A stretch of 64,000 nt of DNA, from positions 186,001 through 250,000 of the forward strand of contig CAZRUA010000001.1 of assembly GCA_964603125.1 (NCBI GenBank). Reading direction: 5' to 3'. Below, one piece after another: positions 26,717-35,812 of this stretch; within the stretch, counting starts at the first letter, position 1; the number at the start of each line of letters is the position of its first letter. Source of the DNA: CAZRUA01 sp964603125. Its GTDB lineage: Bacteria > Bacteroidota > Bacteroidia > B-17B0 > Aurantibacillaceae. The translations under genes and the position numbers were made by a program. Below the pieces are notes generated by a model that was not told where the DNA came from, did no database searches, and saw nothing but the letters and a program-made list of their open reading frames with translations.

Positions 26717-26767
26717 AAGTAGTTTTGAGAGTTTTGCGATTGTGTAAAACTAGGCAAGGAAATAATA

Positions 26768-27088
26768 TTAGTCTTCAAGCAACCAAAGTGCTTCACTTAA
26801 TTCGCCTTGTGCTTTGTTGTTGTTTTGTTTTTGGGCTAATTCAACTCCTTTGCGATAAATATCAATTGCCTTTTCAGTTTTATTAGTTTCCTCGTAGTAT
26901 TTTCCTAATTGATAATACGATGGTAAATAATCTGGTTTACGTTTTATAAGCTGTTTCAGCGTATCAATAGCCTCATTAATTTCTCCTTGTTTAGCAAGCT
27001 CTAAAGCAACTGCATAATTTAAAAAAGCATCCGTAGGATCTTTCTTAAGCATTTCATTAATCAAGCTAATTCGTTGAGGAGTTTCCAT
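26768..27088 (-). CDS. Small TPR-repeat protein downstream of pheS
   Basis: A 106-residue soluble protein made of about two and a half tetratricopeptide repeats (DAFLNYAVALELAKQGEINEAIDTL; LPSYYQLGKYYEETNKTEKAIDIYRKG). No signal peptide is present, so it is cytoplasmic. It starts 2 bp after the pheS stop codon, so the two are translated from one transcript. No function is known; TPR units bind partner peptides. I recall short TPR genes next to pheS in several Bacteroidota, but cannot check that here. Confidence 0.88.
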   Translation of the reverse strand: METPQRISLINEMLKKDPTDAFLNYAVALELAKQGEINEAIDTLKQLIKRKPDYLPSYYQLGKYYEETNKTEKAIDIYRKGVELAQKQNNNKAQGELSEALWLLED

Positions 27089-27090
27089 TT

Positions 27091-28116
27091 TTAAATCGTG
27101 TTGCTAAATTGTTTTAAGAAACGAACATCGTTCTCAAAGAATAAACGTAAATCTTTAATTTGATATTTTAACATTGTAACGCGTTCAATGCCCATTCCAA
27201 ATGCAAAGCCCGAATATTTTTGTGAGTCTATTTTACAATTTTCTAAAACTTGTGGATCAACCATGCCACAACCTAAAATTTCAACCCAGCCTGTTTGCTT
27301 ACAAATGTTACAACCTTTACCGCTACAAATTGTACATGAAATGTCCATTTCAGCGCTTGGCTCAGTAAAAGGGAAGAAACTCGGGCGTAAACGTATTTTT
27401 GTTTCAGCACCAAACATTTCTTTAGCAAAATATAAAAGTGTTTGCTTTAAATCGGCAAACGAAACATTCGTATCAATGTATAAGCCTTCTACTTGGTGAA
27501 ACTGGCAGTGAGCGCGAGCGCTAATAGCTTCGTTACGATAAACACGACCTGGTGAAATAGTTCTAATAGGTGGTTTTGAATTTTCCATAATATGAACTTG
27601 CACCGAAGATGTTTGTGTACGAAGAACTATATCAGGATTTGATTCAATATAAAATGTATCCTGCATATCACGTGCTGGGTGATTTTCAGGAGTATTTAAT
27701 GCAGTAAAATTATGCCAATCATCTTCCACTTCTCTTCCTTCGCTAATTGTAAAACCAATACGAGAGAAAATTTCAATGATTTGATTTTTTACAATACTTA
27801 AAGGATGTTTAGCTCCAATGGCTGTATAAGGCTCAGGAGGTAAAGTGTAATCAGTGGTTGAGGCAGAAGAACTTGTTTCGTTATCAAATTTTTCTTTTAA
27901 CTCATTTATTTTATCTTGTGTTTTATTACGCAGTTCATTTAGCTTTTGACCAAATTCTTTTTTTAATTCAGGCGCAACGGTTTTAAATTCTTCAAATAAC
28001 TCAGTGATTTTACCTTTTTTACTTAAGAATTTTATGCGTAGTTCTTCTACTTGCTCTTTTTTTTCGGCAACAAGAACTTCAACTTCGCTAAGTATTTCGT
28101 CGATTTTGTTTTGCAT
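27091..28116 (-). CDS. pheS: Phenylalanine--tRNA ligase alpha subunit
   Basis: A 341-residue PheS that attaches Phe to tRNA-Phe together with PheT (not in the window). The N-terminal coiled-coil arm (about 1-90) is followed by the class II catalytic core with motif 1-like HPLSIVKNQIIEIF, motif 2-like VYRNEAISARAHCQFHQVEGLYID, and motif 3 GFAFGMGIERVTMLKY. A Cys cluster CTICSGKGCNICKQTGW adds a zinc-like site seen in many bacterial PheS. I use the ATG at 28116; a TTG two codons upstream is the alternative. A -7 element (TATATTTG) ends 3 bases before this ATG, suggesting a leaderless mRNA. Confidence 0.97.
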   Translation of the reverse strand: MQNKIDEILSEVEVLVAEKKEQVEELRIKFLSKKGKITELFEEFKTVAPELKKEFGQKLNELRNKTQDKINELKEKFDNETSSSASTTDYTLPPEPYTAIGAKHPLSIVKNQIIEIFSRIGFTISEGREVEDDWHNFTALNTPENHPARDMQDTFYIESNPDIVLRTQTSSVQVHIMENSKPPIRTISPGRVYRNEAISARAHCQFHQVEGLYIDTNVSFADLKQTLLYFAKEMFGAETKIRLRPSFFPFTEPSAEMDISCTICSGKGCNICKQTGWVEILGCGMVDPQVLENCKIDSQKYSGFAFGMGIERVTMLKYQIKDLRLFFENDVRFLKQFSNTI

Positions 28117-28119
28117 AGG

Positions 28120-28127
28120 CAAATATA
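28120..28127 (-). promoter_or_regulatory. -7 element immediately upstream of pheS
   Basis: The minus strand reads TATATTTG, a full TAnnTTTG match, followed by only three bases before the pheS ATG. Transcription would start at or next to the ATG, giving a leaderless message. No TTTG is found at the expected 19-base distance. Confidence 0.55.
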
Positions 28128-28182
28128 GTCAAATTGTGTGTTTTTTTATCCGAATTGTTTCATCTGTTGAAAGATTTTGAAG

Positions 28183-28190
28183 TAATTTTG
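28183..28190 (+). promoter_or_regulatory. -7 element immediately upstream of purN
   Basis: TAATTTTG fits TAnnTTTG and ends 4 bases before the purN ATG (28195). The -33 region has only a weak TTG-containing match, so strength is uncertain. Together with the pheS element it makes a compact 78-bp divergent promoter with both mRNAs apparently leaderless. Confidence 0.5.
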
Positions 28191-28194
28191 CCGC

Positions 28195-28770
28195 ATGATT
28201 AATTTAGCTGTTTTTGCATCGGGCGAGGGAACAAATGCCGAAAATTTATTTCAATATTTTGCCAATAGTAAAACGGTTAAAATTAAAATAGTGGTTACTA
28301 ATAAGTCCGACGCAGGTGTTATTGCTAGAGCTGAGAAGTACAAGAAGAATATATCTATTTTACCGAAGTATGTTTTAGAAAACAATACCGATCAGGTGAT
28401 AGATTTTTTACAAACTGAACAAGTTGATTTCATTGTATTGGCAGGGTTTCTATTAAAAATCCCGAAAGATTTAATAAGTGCTTTCCCAAATAAAATTATT
28501 AATATTCATCCTTCTTTGTTACCTAAGTTTGGTGGCGCAGGAATGTACGGACATCATGTGCATGAGGCGGTTTTAGAAGCAAAGGAAAGTCAATCAGGAA
28601 TTACAATTCATTATGTAAATGAAGAATATGATAAAGGTGAACATATTCTTCAGGCTAAATGTGATATTGATGAAAACGAAACGCTCGAATCTTTATCAAA
28701 AAAAATTCGAGCGCTTGAATTTGAATATTTGCCAAAGGCAATTAATCTATTACTTGAAAAATCAGTTTAA
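28195..28770 (+). CDS. purN: Phosphoribosylglycinamide formyltransferase
   Basis: A 191-residue GART enzyme that transfers a formyl group from 10-formyl-THF to GAR in purine synthesis. The nucleotide loop FASGEGTNAENLF (residues 6-18) is followed by the catalytic region FIVLAGFLLKIP and NIHPSLLPKFGGAGMYGHH, containing the Asn-His pair, and by the later acidic SGITIHYVNEEYDKG with the catalytic-type Asp. All key positions look intact and the length is normal. The stop codon overlaps the stop of the converging giant surface-protein gene by 4 bp, so the two transcripts must overlap. Confidence 0.96.
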   Translation: MINLAVFASGEGTNAENLFQYFANSKTVKIKIVVTNKSDAGVIARAEKYKKNISILPKYVLENNTDQVIDFLQTEQVDFIVLAGFLLKIPKDLISAFPNKIINIHPSLLPKFGGAGMYGHHVHEAVLEAKESQSGITIHYVNEEYDKGEHILQAKCDIDENETLESLSKKIRALEFEYLPKAINLLLEKSV

Positions 28771-31700
28771 CGTATTAGTCTGATTTGTCCTGTCTTTTGA
28801 TAATCCGGACCAGCAATTACAGTGTATTCAATCTTATACACATAAACATCAGCCATAACTTTTTTTCCTTTGTTGGTTCCATCCCATCCGTTTTCTAAAC
28901 CTTCAATAGTTGCAATTTTATTACCCCATCTATCAAAAATGTACATTTTTAATTTCGTAATTCCATATCCTTCAGCTTTAAAAATTTCATTTTCTGCAAC
29001 ACCATTTCCGTTTGGTGTAAATGAATTAGGAACATACAAAGCATAATCTTTCGTAATGGTAATTGTAACCGTATCTGTATTTACACATCCATTAGCATCT
29101 TCTGCTGTTAAAATATATGTTTGAGTTTCGATAGGAGTTAACAATGGATTTGCGCAGTTTAAACACGATAAAGATGGGTCATAAGTCCAAGTTAAAGTTC
29201 CGTTGCCGCTGCCATTTAAATTCATTACTTGATCAATATTTATAGTAGTATCATTTCCTGCAAAAACATTTGGCAGAGGATTTACAGTAACTCTAACCGT
29301 GTCCTTATCTGTGCACAAACCGCCAGCACTTACAGTTAATATATATTGTGTTGTAACGCTAGGACTTGCGTTAGGAGTTGCACTTGTTGTTGAGCTTAAA
29401 CCAGAAGATGGAGACCAACTATACGTTCCACCGCCAGCTCCTTCTAAACCTATGCTTTCACCAATACAGACAACTTTATCGGGTCCAGCATTGGCTATAG
29501 GATTTGGAACAACCGTTACAGTTACGGTTCTCACATCAGTACAAGTTCCATTAATACCAACAATTGTATAAACTGTTGTTGCCGTTGGATTCGCTGTTAC
29601 TGATGCTCCACTAGTTGAACTTAAACCTGCGCTTGGCGCCCAAGTATAATTTGTTGCTCCGCTAGTTGTTAAAGTTGTACTGGCTCCTTGGCAAATACTA
29701 ACTGCAGGCGGTGCAACCAAACTTGGTGTTGGTGTAACGTTTATTGTTGTGGTTGTTGTAGCTGTGCAAGTTCCAACAGTACCAGTAATTGTGTAGGTTG
29801 TAGTAGTTGTTGGATTGGCCACAACGGTTGCTGTAGTTGTAGAATTTAATCCTGTGCTTGGAGTCCAAGCATAGCTTGTTGCTCCTGTTGCGGTAATTGA
29901 AGTGTTAGCTCCACTACAAATATTAGGTGTTACAGGCGTAGCATTTACTACTACTGTTGTAACTGTTACGTTTATACCTGCGTTAACGTTATTACAAGCG
30001 TCAGTTTGATTTAAACTAACTGTTGCATTACTAGAACCTGTTAAATCAATTACTATTGAGTTAGTGCCCTGACCTGAAACAATTGTAGCACCAGTTATTG
30101 TCCATGTATTAGTTACACCTGCAATTACAGGAACTGAATAAGTTTGATTAGTTGCAGGTGCACAAAGCGCAGTGCTGCCGCTAATAACAGGATTAGATAG
30201 TATAGGATTGATGCTTACAGCAAAAGTAACTGCTGTACCATTACCACAACCATTAGTTTCTACCACAGAAACATTTCCTGAAGTAGTTCCTAAATCAACG
30301 GTAATACTATTGGTTCCTTGACCTGCTGTTATTGTAGCTCCAGCAGGCACAGTCCAAGCGTAAGTAGAACCTGCAGTATTAGTAACAGAAAAAGTTTGAC
30401 CTGTTGCATTGGCACAAGCTGTTGGTAAGCCAGTTATTGCAGATGTTGTAGGTAGTGGAGAGTTTGTAATAGTTATGTTTACTGGAGTTCCAGTTGCACA
30501 AGGCGAAGTTTCTGTAACAGAAATTGTTCCTGCGGTAGCACCAAAATCAACGGTTATACTGTTAGTTCCTTGCCCTGAAACGATTGTAGCACCAGCAGGT
30601 ACAGCCCAAGTATAAGTAGAGCCAACATTATTTGTTACCGAATAAACTTGCGCTGTTGCATTAGGGCAAACTGGTGAAGGGCCCGTAATTGCAGATGTTA
30701 CAGGGGTTGTACTTGTTGTTACGTTTGTGCTTACTGAAGGGCTTGCACCACAAGTTGAGTTTTGAATAACAGATATAGTTCCAGCGGTAGCGCCAAAATC
30801 AACAGTTATTGTATTTGTTCCTTGTCCAGAAACGATTGTTGCTCCTACAGGAACTGTCCACGTATAAGTTGAACCAGAATTATTAGCAACTGAATAGGTT
30901 TGTGATGTTGCATTAGGACAAACGCTAGAAGGCCCTGTAATAGCTGGCGTTGTTGGGATAGTATTAGTTAATACATTTTGTGTAACCGGTGTGCCAACTC
31001 CACAATTAGAAGTTTCTGTAACAGAAATTGTTCCGGCAGTGGCGCCGAAATCAACTGTAATACTGTTTGTTCCTTGTCCTGAAACGATTGTAGCTCCAGC
31101 AGGAACAGTCCAAGCATAAGTTGAACCAGCTGTGTTTGTTACTGAATAAACTTGTGCCGTTGCAGTAGGGCAAACAGGCGAAGGACCCGTAATAGCTGAT
31201 GTTACAGGTGGGATAACAGACGTGTTAATTGTAGTACTAACAGGTGCTGAAGCTCCACAAGCTGAAGTTTCCGTAACACTAATAGGAGTTAAAGTAGCTC
31301 CAAAATCAACAGTAATACTATTAGTTCCTTGTCCCGAAACTATTGTAGCACCAGAAGGAACTGTCCAAGCATAAGTTGAGCCCGCATTATTAGTGACTGA
31401 AAAAATAATACCAGCGGAATTTGGGCATAAACTTGTAGGCCCTGTGATGGCCGATGTAACTGGTAAGCTAGAGAAGGTTACTGCAAAATCAACCTGAGCA
31501 CCAGTTCCACAAGGTGATGTTTCAATAACTGAAACATTTCCTGGGGTAGACCCAAAATTAACGGTAATGCTATTTGTTCCTTGTCCTGAAACGATGGTAG
31601 CGCCAGCTGGAACTGTCCAAGCGTAAGTTGAGCCAGCTGTGTTTGTTACACTAAAAGTTTGATTTGTAGCATTTATACAAATTGGTGATACGCCTGTAAT

Positions 31701-33755
31701 TGCTGAAGTAACAGGTGCTACAACTGCAGTTGCAATAGTAGTTGACACTGCTGGATTTGTATTACATGTTGTTGTTTCAATTACACTTACCGGAGTAACT
31801 GTAGCTCCAAAGTTAACTACAATGCTATTAGTTCCTTGTCCTGAAACAATAGTAGCTCCAGCAGGAACTGTCCAAGCATAAGTAGAACCCGCGTGATTAG
31901 TTACACTAAAAGTTTGATTAAGTGAATTAGGACAAAGTGACGTTGGACCTGTAATTGCACTTGTTGCAACACCTGTAGCCATAGTTACAATAACTTGTTC
32001 GGAAATTGTACCTCCACAACCCGGAGAAGTTACATTATATGTTGTGTTAACGGTTGGGTTAACAGTAACAGTCGCTGCAGTTGAGGTAAATCCAGCAGGC
32101 ACAGAAGTCCAGCTATAAGAACTTCCTCCGCTAACTGTAAGTGTAAAAGGCGCTCCTGGACAAACCGAACCATCTGCACTAGCCACAAGTGGTCCAGCCC
32201 CTGGTAAAACAGTAATTGTGTGTGATTCGTTGGTAGAACAACCACCTCCTAATAAAAAGTTTACATTTAAGTTAGCCGTATAAGTTCCTGGTGTATTGTA
32301 AACATGGGTCGGGTTAACCGAAGTTGAAAAATTAGAAGTTCCAGAAAGTGGATCACCAAACGACCAAGTGTGAAATAAATTGGCATTTGTTAATGGGGTA
32401 GGATTACATAAAAAGGCACCACAATTACAAGCTGCAAGTCCTGAACCACCAGTTGTACAAGGAATAACAGAGGTGTTAGTGAAAGTTACTGTTTGCCCGG
32501 CACATATTGTTGTTGGTGCAACTGTAAAATGTGATTCGGGTCCAGTTTTAACTGTTACAGTAATACTAGCATTTGCCGAACCACAAGTTCCATTTTGAAC
32601 AGTAACATTGTATGTGAATAAGCCTGCTGTATTTTGAACTAAACTAATGGTTTGATTACTTGCTTGTGGTGTAGCTGTTATGCCCGAACCAGTCCACGTA
32701 TAAGCTGTTCCGTTACTTGCTGTTAAGGCCATAGTTTGTCCTTTACAAATACTAGTGCTACCAGTTATTGTTGCAGTGGCTGGAGATAAGTTGAATGTTT
32801 GTGATTGTGTTGGAACTAAGCTGTTTCCACAATTATCAATAAGTGAGTTTCCGTCGGTACCCATGCCAACCGATACTGTCCAAGGACCGCCGCCACTTAA
32901 TGCAGTATTTAGTGTAAGTTGAACTGAATTGGTTGAAGTACCGCAGTTTATACCAGTTGCAGCAGTTACAGTGTATGGCCCACCAGTTCCGGTAATTGTA
33001 AATTCAGAACCGTTAGCAGAAATAGAACTACATAAAACATTTTCGCTTAAAACGGCGGTAACAGTGTTTGTTCCACATACAGCTGTTGCAGAGGCAACGG
33101 TAGGAGGCGTGGTATCAAATATACTTGCAGTAGAAGTTGAAAAGTTTAAAGTATAACCATTTTGTGATGAGCTATAATTCGAAAGAACCAATACGTATGT
33201 TTGACCAACAGTTACGGGTAAAACCGTACTTTGATTTGGGCCACTTGCTGGTTCACTTGCATTTGAGCCAGAAGCACTTAAACCTGTATTTCCGCCTGTA
33301 GCAGAAAAATTACAACGAATAGGTGTTAAAGAACCTGCAGATATTGCTGAACAAGTAGTACCCGTTAAATTGTAAAGTGCAAAATCATAATCTTCCGAGT
33401 TAACATTCGGTGTAATTTGAAAAGCAAGATTTCCAGATGCTGTAACAGTGAAGATGTACCAAACAGAGTTTTTCTCATTTGAGCCTAAACAAGAGGAGTT
33501 GGAAGGAATTTCATCATTTCCACCTGAACCCGAATAAGATGTATTTTGGGTGTAAATGTTTTGGCAAACTGGAATAGCGCTATTACAATCTTGCTCCGCA
33601 GCAAAAATTTGATTTGGAATCGGATTATATCTCTCGTATTGAGATTGAGCTTCTTTTAATTGAATTCTTTTTGTAAGCTCTTCAGCAGGAGTTTGGGCTA
33701 AGAACTGGCTTACAGATAAAGAAGCTAAAAGTATTAGTAAAATTCTTTTTTTCAT
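28767..33755 (-). CDS. Giant T9SS-secreted repeat protein with gliding-motility-type C-terminal sorting domain
   Basis: A 1662-residue secreted protein. The signal peptide ends SQFLAQ (about residue 20). The N-terminal domain (about 55-210, VWYIFTVTASGNLAFQITP) resembles pre-PKD ligand domains of Bacteroidota adhesins. Next come Ig/PKD-like domains, eight tandem 82-85-residue PKD-like repeats (about 600-1270), four more Ig-like repeats, and a C-terminal type B sorting domain (YVPNSFTPNGNGVAENEIFK ... IFDRWGNKIATIEGLENGWDG ... QIRLIR). The CTD directs it through the type IX system to the cell surface or medium. It is probably an adhesin or surface filament; ligand is unknown. Several Cys pairs per repeat suggest disulfides. 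Confidence 0.94.
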   Translation of the reverse strand: MKKRILLILLASLSVSQFLAQTPAEELTKRIQLKEAQSQYERYNPIPNQIFAAEQDCNSAIPVCQNIYTQNTSYSGSGGNDEIPSNSSCLGSNEKNSVWYIFTVTASGNLAFQITPNVNSEDYDFALYNLTGTTCSAISAGSLTPIRCNFSATGGNTGLSASGSNASEPASGPNQSTVLPVTVGQTYVLVLSNYSSSQNGYTLNFSTSTASIFDTTPPTVASATAVCGTNTVTAVLSENVLCSSISANGSEFTITGTGGPYTVTAATGINCGTSTNSVQLTLNTALSGGGPWTVSVGMGTDGNSLIDNCGNSLVPTQSQTFNLSPATATITGSTSICKGQTMALTASNGTAYTWTGSGITATPQASNQTISLVQNTAGLFTYNVTVQNGTCGSANASITVTVKTGPESHFTVAPTTICAGQTVTFTNTSVIPCTTGGSGLAACNCGAFLCNPTPLTNANLFHTWSFGDPLSGTSNFSTSVNPTHVYNTPGTYTANLNVNFLLGGGCSTNESHTITVLPGAGPLVASADGSVCPGAPFTLTVSGGSSYSWTSVPAGFTSTAATVTVNPTVNTTYNVTSPGCGGTISEQVIVTMATGVATSAITGPTSLCPNSLNQTFSVTNHAGSTYAWTVPAGATIVSGQGTNSIVVNFGATVTPVSVIETTTCNTNPAVSTTIATAVVAPVTSAITGVSPICINATNQTFSVTNTAGSTYAWTVPAGATIVSGQGTNSITVNFGSTPGNVSVIETSPCGTGAQVDFAVTFSSLPVTSAITGPTSLCPNSAGIIFSVTNNAGSTYAWTVPSGATIVSGQGTNSITVDFGATLTPISVTETSACGASAPVSTTINTSVIPPVTSAITGPSPVCPTATAQVYSVTNTAGSTYAWTVPAGATIVSGQGTNSITVDFGATAGTISVTETSNCGVGTPVTQNVLTNTIPTTPAITGPSSVCPNATSQTYSVANNSGSTYTWTVPVGATIVSGQGTNTITVDFGATAGTISVIQNSTCGASPSVSTNVTTSTTPVTSAITGPSPVCPNATAQVYSVTNNVGSTYTWAVPAGATIVSGQGTNSITVDFGATAGTISVTETSPCATGTPVNITITNSPLPTTSAITGLPTACANATGQTFSVTNTAGSTYAWTVPAGATITAGQGTNSITVDLGTTSGNVSVVETNGCGNGTAVTFAVSINPILSNPVISGSTALCAPATNQTYSVPVIAGVTNTWTITGATIVSGQGTNSIVIDLTGSSNATVSLNQTDACNNVNAGINVTVTTVVVNATPVTPNICSGANTSITATGATSYAWTPSTGLNSTTTATVVANPTTTTTYTITGTVGTCTATTTTTINVTPTPSLVAPPAVSICQGASTTLTTSGATNYTWAPSAGLSSTSGASVTANPTATTVYTIVGINGTCTDVRTVTVTVVPNPIANAGPDKVVCIGESIGLEGAGGGTYSWSPSSGLSSTTSATPNASPSVTTQYILTVSAGGLCTDKDTVRVTVNPLPNVFAGNDTTINIDQVMNLNGSGNGTLTWTYDPSLSCLNCANPLLTPIETQTYILTAEDANGCVNTDTVTITITKDYALYVPNSFTPNGNGVAENEIFKAEGYGITKLKMYIFDRWGNKIATIEGLENGWDGTNKGKKVMADVYVYKIEYTVIAGPDYQKTGQIRLIR
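29940..31970 (-). repeat. Eight tandem approximately 250-bp coding repeats (PKD-like)
   Basis: Eight copies of an 82-85-codon unit lie head to tail inside the giant surface protein. The core TWTVPAGATIVSGQGTNSI recurs with few changes (copies near 31860, 31600, 31345, 31095, 30845, 30595, 30340 and 30085). Copies 4 and 6 share the longest identical stretches, while copy 8 is the most diverged. Each starts TSAITGPxxxCP and contains one Cys near its start and one near its end. The DNA similarity makes this a spot for unequal recombination or assembly collapse. Confidence 0.9.
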
Positions 33756-33861
33756 CTAATTTACATTATTTAATCAACCGGTTTTAGTCTGTTAATAATG
33801 AACCCATAAATTTACAAAAAGAAAAGCGTTTTTTGTGACTTAAAAATGCTAAAAAATAAGA

Positions 33862-34362
33862 TTATTTGGCTTTTTCTATTTCAATCCCTACATCCAAAAT
33901 TAAATACAAAGGATCTATGGTGTTTTTGGTCCCATAACGCATAATTTGCTCAAAACTGAACTGATATTTACCTTTTATTGGGAAACGAGTGTTCTTTTTG
34001 AAGAAAATTCGATTATCCCATAAATCACCAGCTCCGTTTCCTAACCAATGATTTTGTTCATCGGCTAATAAGCATTCAACAGTATCTGATTTTTTTTTGC
34101 CATCAGGGTAGGTCGTATGCAACACCATTTGTAAATTCCTGTAGCTATAAGAATCATCATTTCTAACGTTAATGTATACATTATTTAAGCTAACAGTATC
34201 GTCAATATTTACATCAAAGCTCAGTTTTTCTGATGCTTTCCAGCCTGTTTCAACCGGGATGGATTTATATTCTTTATAAAACGAACCATTACCGCACGAA
34301 ACTAATATCAAAGCAAACAAACTACTTAGGAGTATTGTTGTTGTCGATTTTTTTAAAGCCAT
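33862..34362 (-). CDS. gldH: Gliding motility lipoprotein GldH
   Basis: A 166-residue lipoprotein with lipobox LVSC (Cys23). The pattern W(K)ASEKLSFDVNIDDTVSLNNVYI..R..DSYSYRNL and the later GNGAGDLWDNRIFFKKNTRFPIKGKYQFSFEQIMR match GldH of gliding Bacteroidota. GldH is needed for gliding and is also linked to type IX secretion. The start codon lies inside the end of the upstream RicT-like gene, with 41 bp of overlap in another frame, so the two are translationally coupled. No promoter of its own is seen. Confidence 0.88.
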   Translation of the reverse strand: MALKKSTTTILLSSLFALILVSCGNGSFYKEYKSIPVETGWKASEKLSFDVNIDDTVSLNNVYINVRNDDSYSYRNLQMVLHTTYPDGKKKSDTVECLLADEQNHWLGNGAGDLWDNRIFFKKNTRFPIKGKYQFSFEQIMRYGTKNTIDPLYLILDVGIEIEKAK

Positions 34363-35758
34363 CGGTTTTGTTATTGTTTTGATTATTTCGGTTGTTATTA
34401 TTTTTGTTACGGTTGGGATTATTATTCCCTTGAGGTTTTTTGTTATTTGGGTTTTGATTCGGATTTGGTTTGTTTTGATTCGGGTTTGGTTTAACCTTAT
34501 CCTTGTTTTGATGTTGAGGTTTTGGTTGTACGTTTTGTTTCACAGGAGGTTTAGCCTCGCTATTATCGCCAGCAACTTTGTTTTCTCCGCCTCTGTTATT
34601 TCTATTTTTATTATTTCTATTTTTATTGTTTGGTTTCTTGTTTCTATCAAAACGAGTCAAACTGTCTTGTCCTACAACATTCTCATATGCAGGCTCAATA
34701 GCTTTTTCTTCTTTATTTACAACTGTTCTATCGCTTATTTCATCAGGTTGTTCACCTCTTTTATTTAAGTCAATAATCTCTTTTACTTTTTCTACACTCA
34801 ATCCTATAAAAACATCAGGTGTATCAAAGTAACTATAATAGAAAACACGTTTAAAAATATCTGTTTTTTGATGAAAAGCATCACCTTTTTTACTTTTCAA
34901 TTTGATGTTATCAACGTTAGGAAAATCTTTTACAGCATCTAAATAACTATCTAATTCGAAGTTTAAACAGCATTTTAGTTTCCCGCATTGGCCAGCTAAT
35001 TTTAAAGGGTTTAACGAAAGTTGCTGATATCTTGCTGCTGAAGTACTAACAGTTCTAAAATCAGTTAACCAAGTTGAACAACAAAGTTCACGGCCGCAAG
35101 CTCCAATACCTCCTAAGCGACTAGCTTCTTGACGAGCACCAATTTGTTTCATCTCAATACGAACTTTAAATTGGTCGGCTAAAGTTTTAATTAGCTCTCT
35201 AAAGTCAACTCGAGCTTCGGCAGTGTAATAGAAAATAGCTTTTGTTTTGTCTCCTTGATATTCTACATCGCTAATTTTCATTTCTAAACCATGAGATAAA
35301 GCAAAAGTTCGTGCTTTATACATTGTTGGCACCTCAAGGTCTTGAGCTTCCTTCCATTTATCAATGTCAGTTTGTTTAGCTTTGCGGTATATTTTTTTGA
35401 TGTCCTCACTATCAGTTTTTACACCTTTTTTCTTCATTTGTAAACGAACCAGTTCACCAGTTAAAGAAACAACGCCAATGTCATGACCTGGAGAGGCTTC
35501 TACAGCAACTACATCGCCCGTAACGAGGCTTAAGTTATTTACATTTCTATAAAACTCTTTACGTGAATTTTTAAAACGTAATTCAACAATATCAAAGGTA
35601 ATTTGACCATTAGGTAAGGTCATATTAGAAAGCCAATCAAAAACATTTAGTTTGTTGCAACCACCTGTGCCGCAACTACCATTACTTCCACAGCCAGCAG
35701 GAACACTCGAATCAGCATTGTGATCTCCTCTTCCATTATTACATCCACTACAAGCCAT
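34322..35758 (-). CDS. PSP1 domain protein, RicT/YaaT-like, with Asn-rich tail
   Basis: A 478-residue protein. An unusual Cys/Gly/Asn-rich N-terminus (Cys3, Cys6, Cys23, Cys29, Cys34) precedes the PSP1 core. Six further cysteines, Cys221, Cys226/227, Cys258 and Cys263/264 (GACGRELCC and GQCGKLKCC), match the [4Fe-4S]-binding cysteines of RicT in the RNA-processing complex of Bacillus. The last 100 residues (about 380-478) are a disordered Asn/Lys/Pro/Gln tail, possibly an RNA-binding extension. The order holB - this gene - gldH is one I recall from several Bacteroidota. It overlaps gldH by 41 bp. The role in Bacteroidota is not established. Confidence 0.9.
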   Translation of the reverse strand: MACSGCNNGRGDHNADSSVPAGCGSNGSCGTGGCNKLNVFDWLSNMTLPNGQITFDIVELRFKNSRKEFYRNVNNLSLVTGDVVAVEASPGHDIGVVSLTGELVRLQMKKKGVKTDSEDIKKIYRKAKQTDIDKWKEAQDLEVPTMYKARTFALSHGLEMKISDVEYQGDKTKAIFYYTAEARVDFRELIKTLADQFKVRIEMKQIGARQEASRLGGIGACGRELCCSTWLTDFRTVSTSAARYQQLSLNPLKLAGQCGKLKCCLNFELDSYLDAVKDFPNVDNIKLKSKKGDAFHQKTDIFKRVFYYSYFDTPDVFIGLSVEKVKEIIDLNKRGEQPDEISDRTVVNKEEKAIEPAYENVVGQDSLTRFDRNKKPNNKNRNNKNRNNRGGENKVAGDNSEAKPPVKQNVQPKPQHQNKDKVKPNPNQNKPNPNQNPNNKKPQGNNNPNRNKNNNNRNNQNNNKTDGFKKIDNNNTPK

Positions 35759-35812
35759 ATTTTATATAATTAAGGTATAAGCTGTTTAAATTCAGCCTAT
35801 AAAGTTAAAATT

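Noticed and set aside
29940..31970. Regularly spaced repeats that could suggest a CRISPR-like or satellite array
   Set aside because: The period is about 250 bp and the repeats are in-frame protein domains of the T9SS adhesin; no spacers or cas genes are present.
34379..34832. Hydrophobic plus-strand frames opposite the RicT-like tail
   Set aside because: They arise from the complement of Asn/Lys-rich codons (AAT/AAC/AAA), which reads as Ile/Val/Phe-rich; no independent support.
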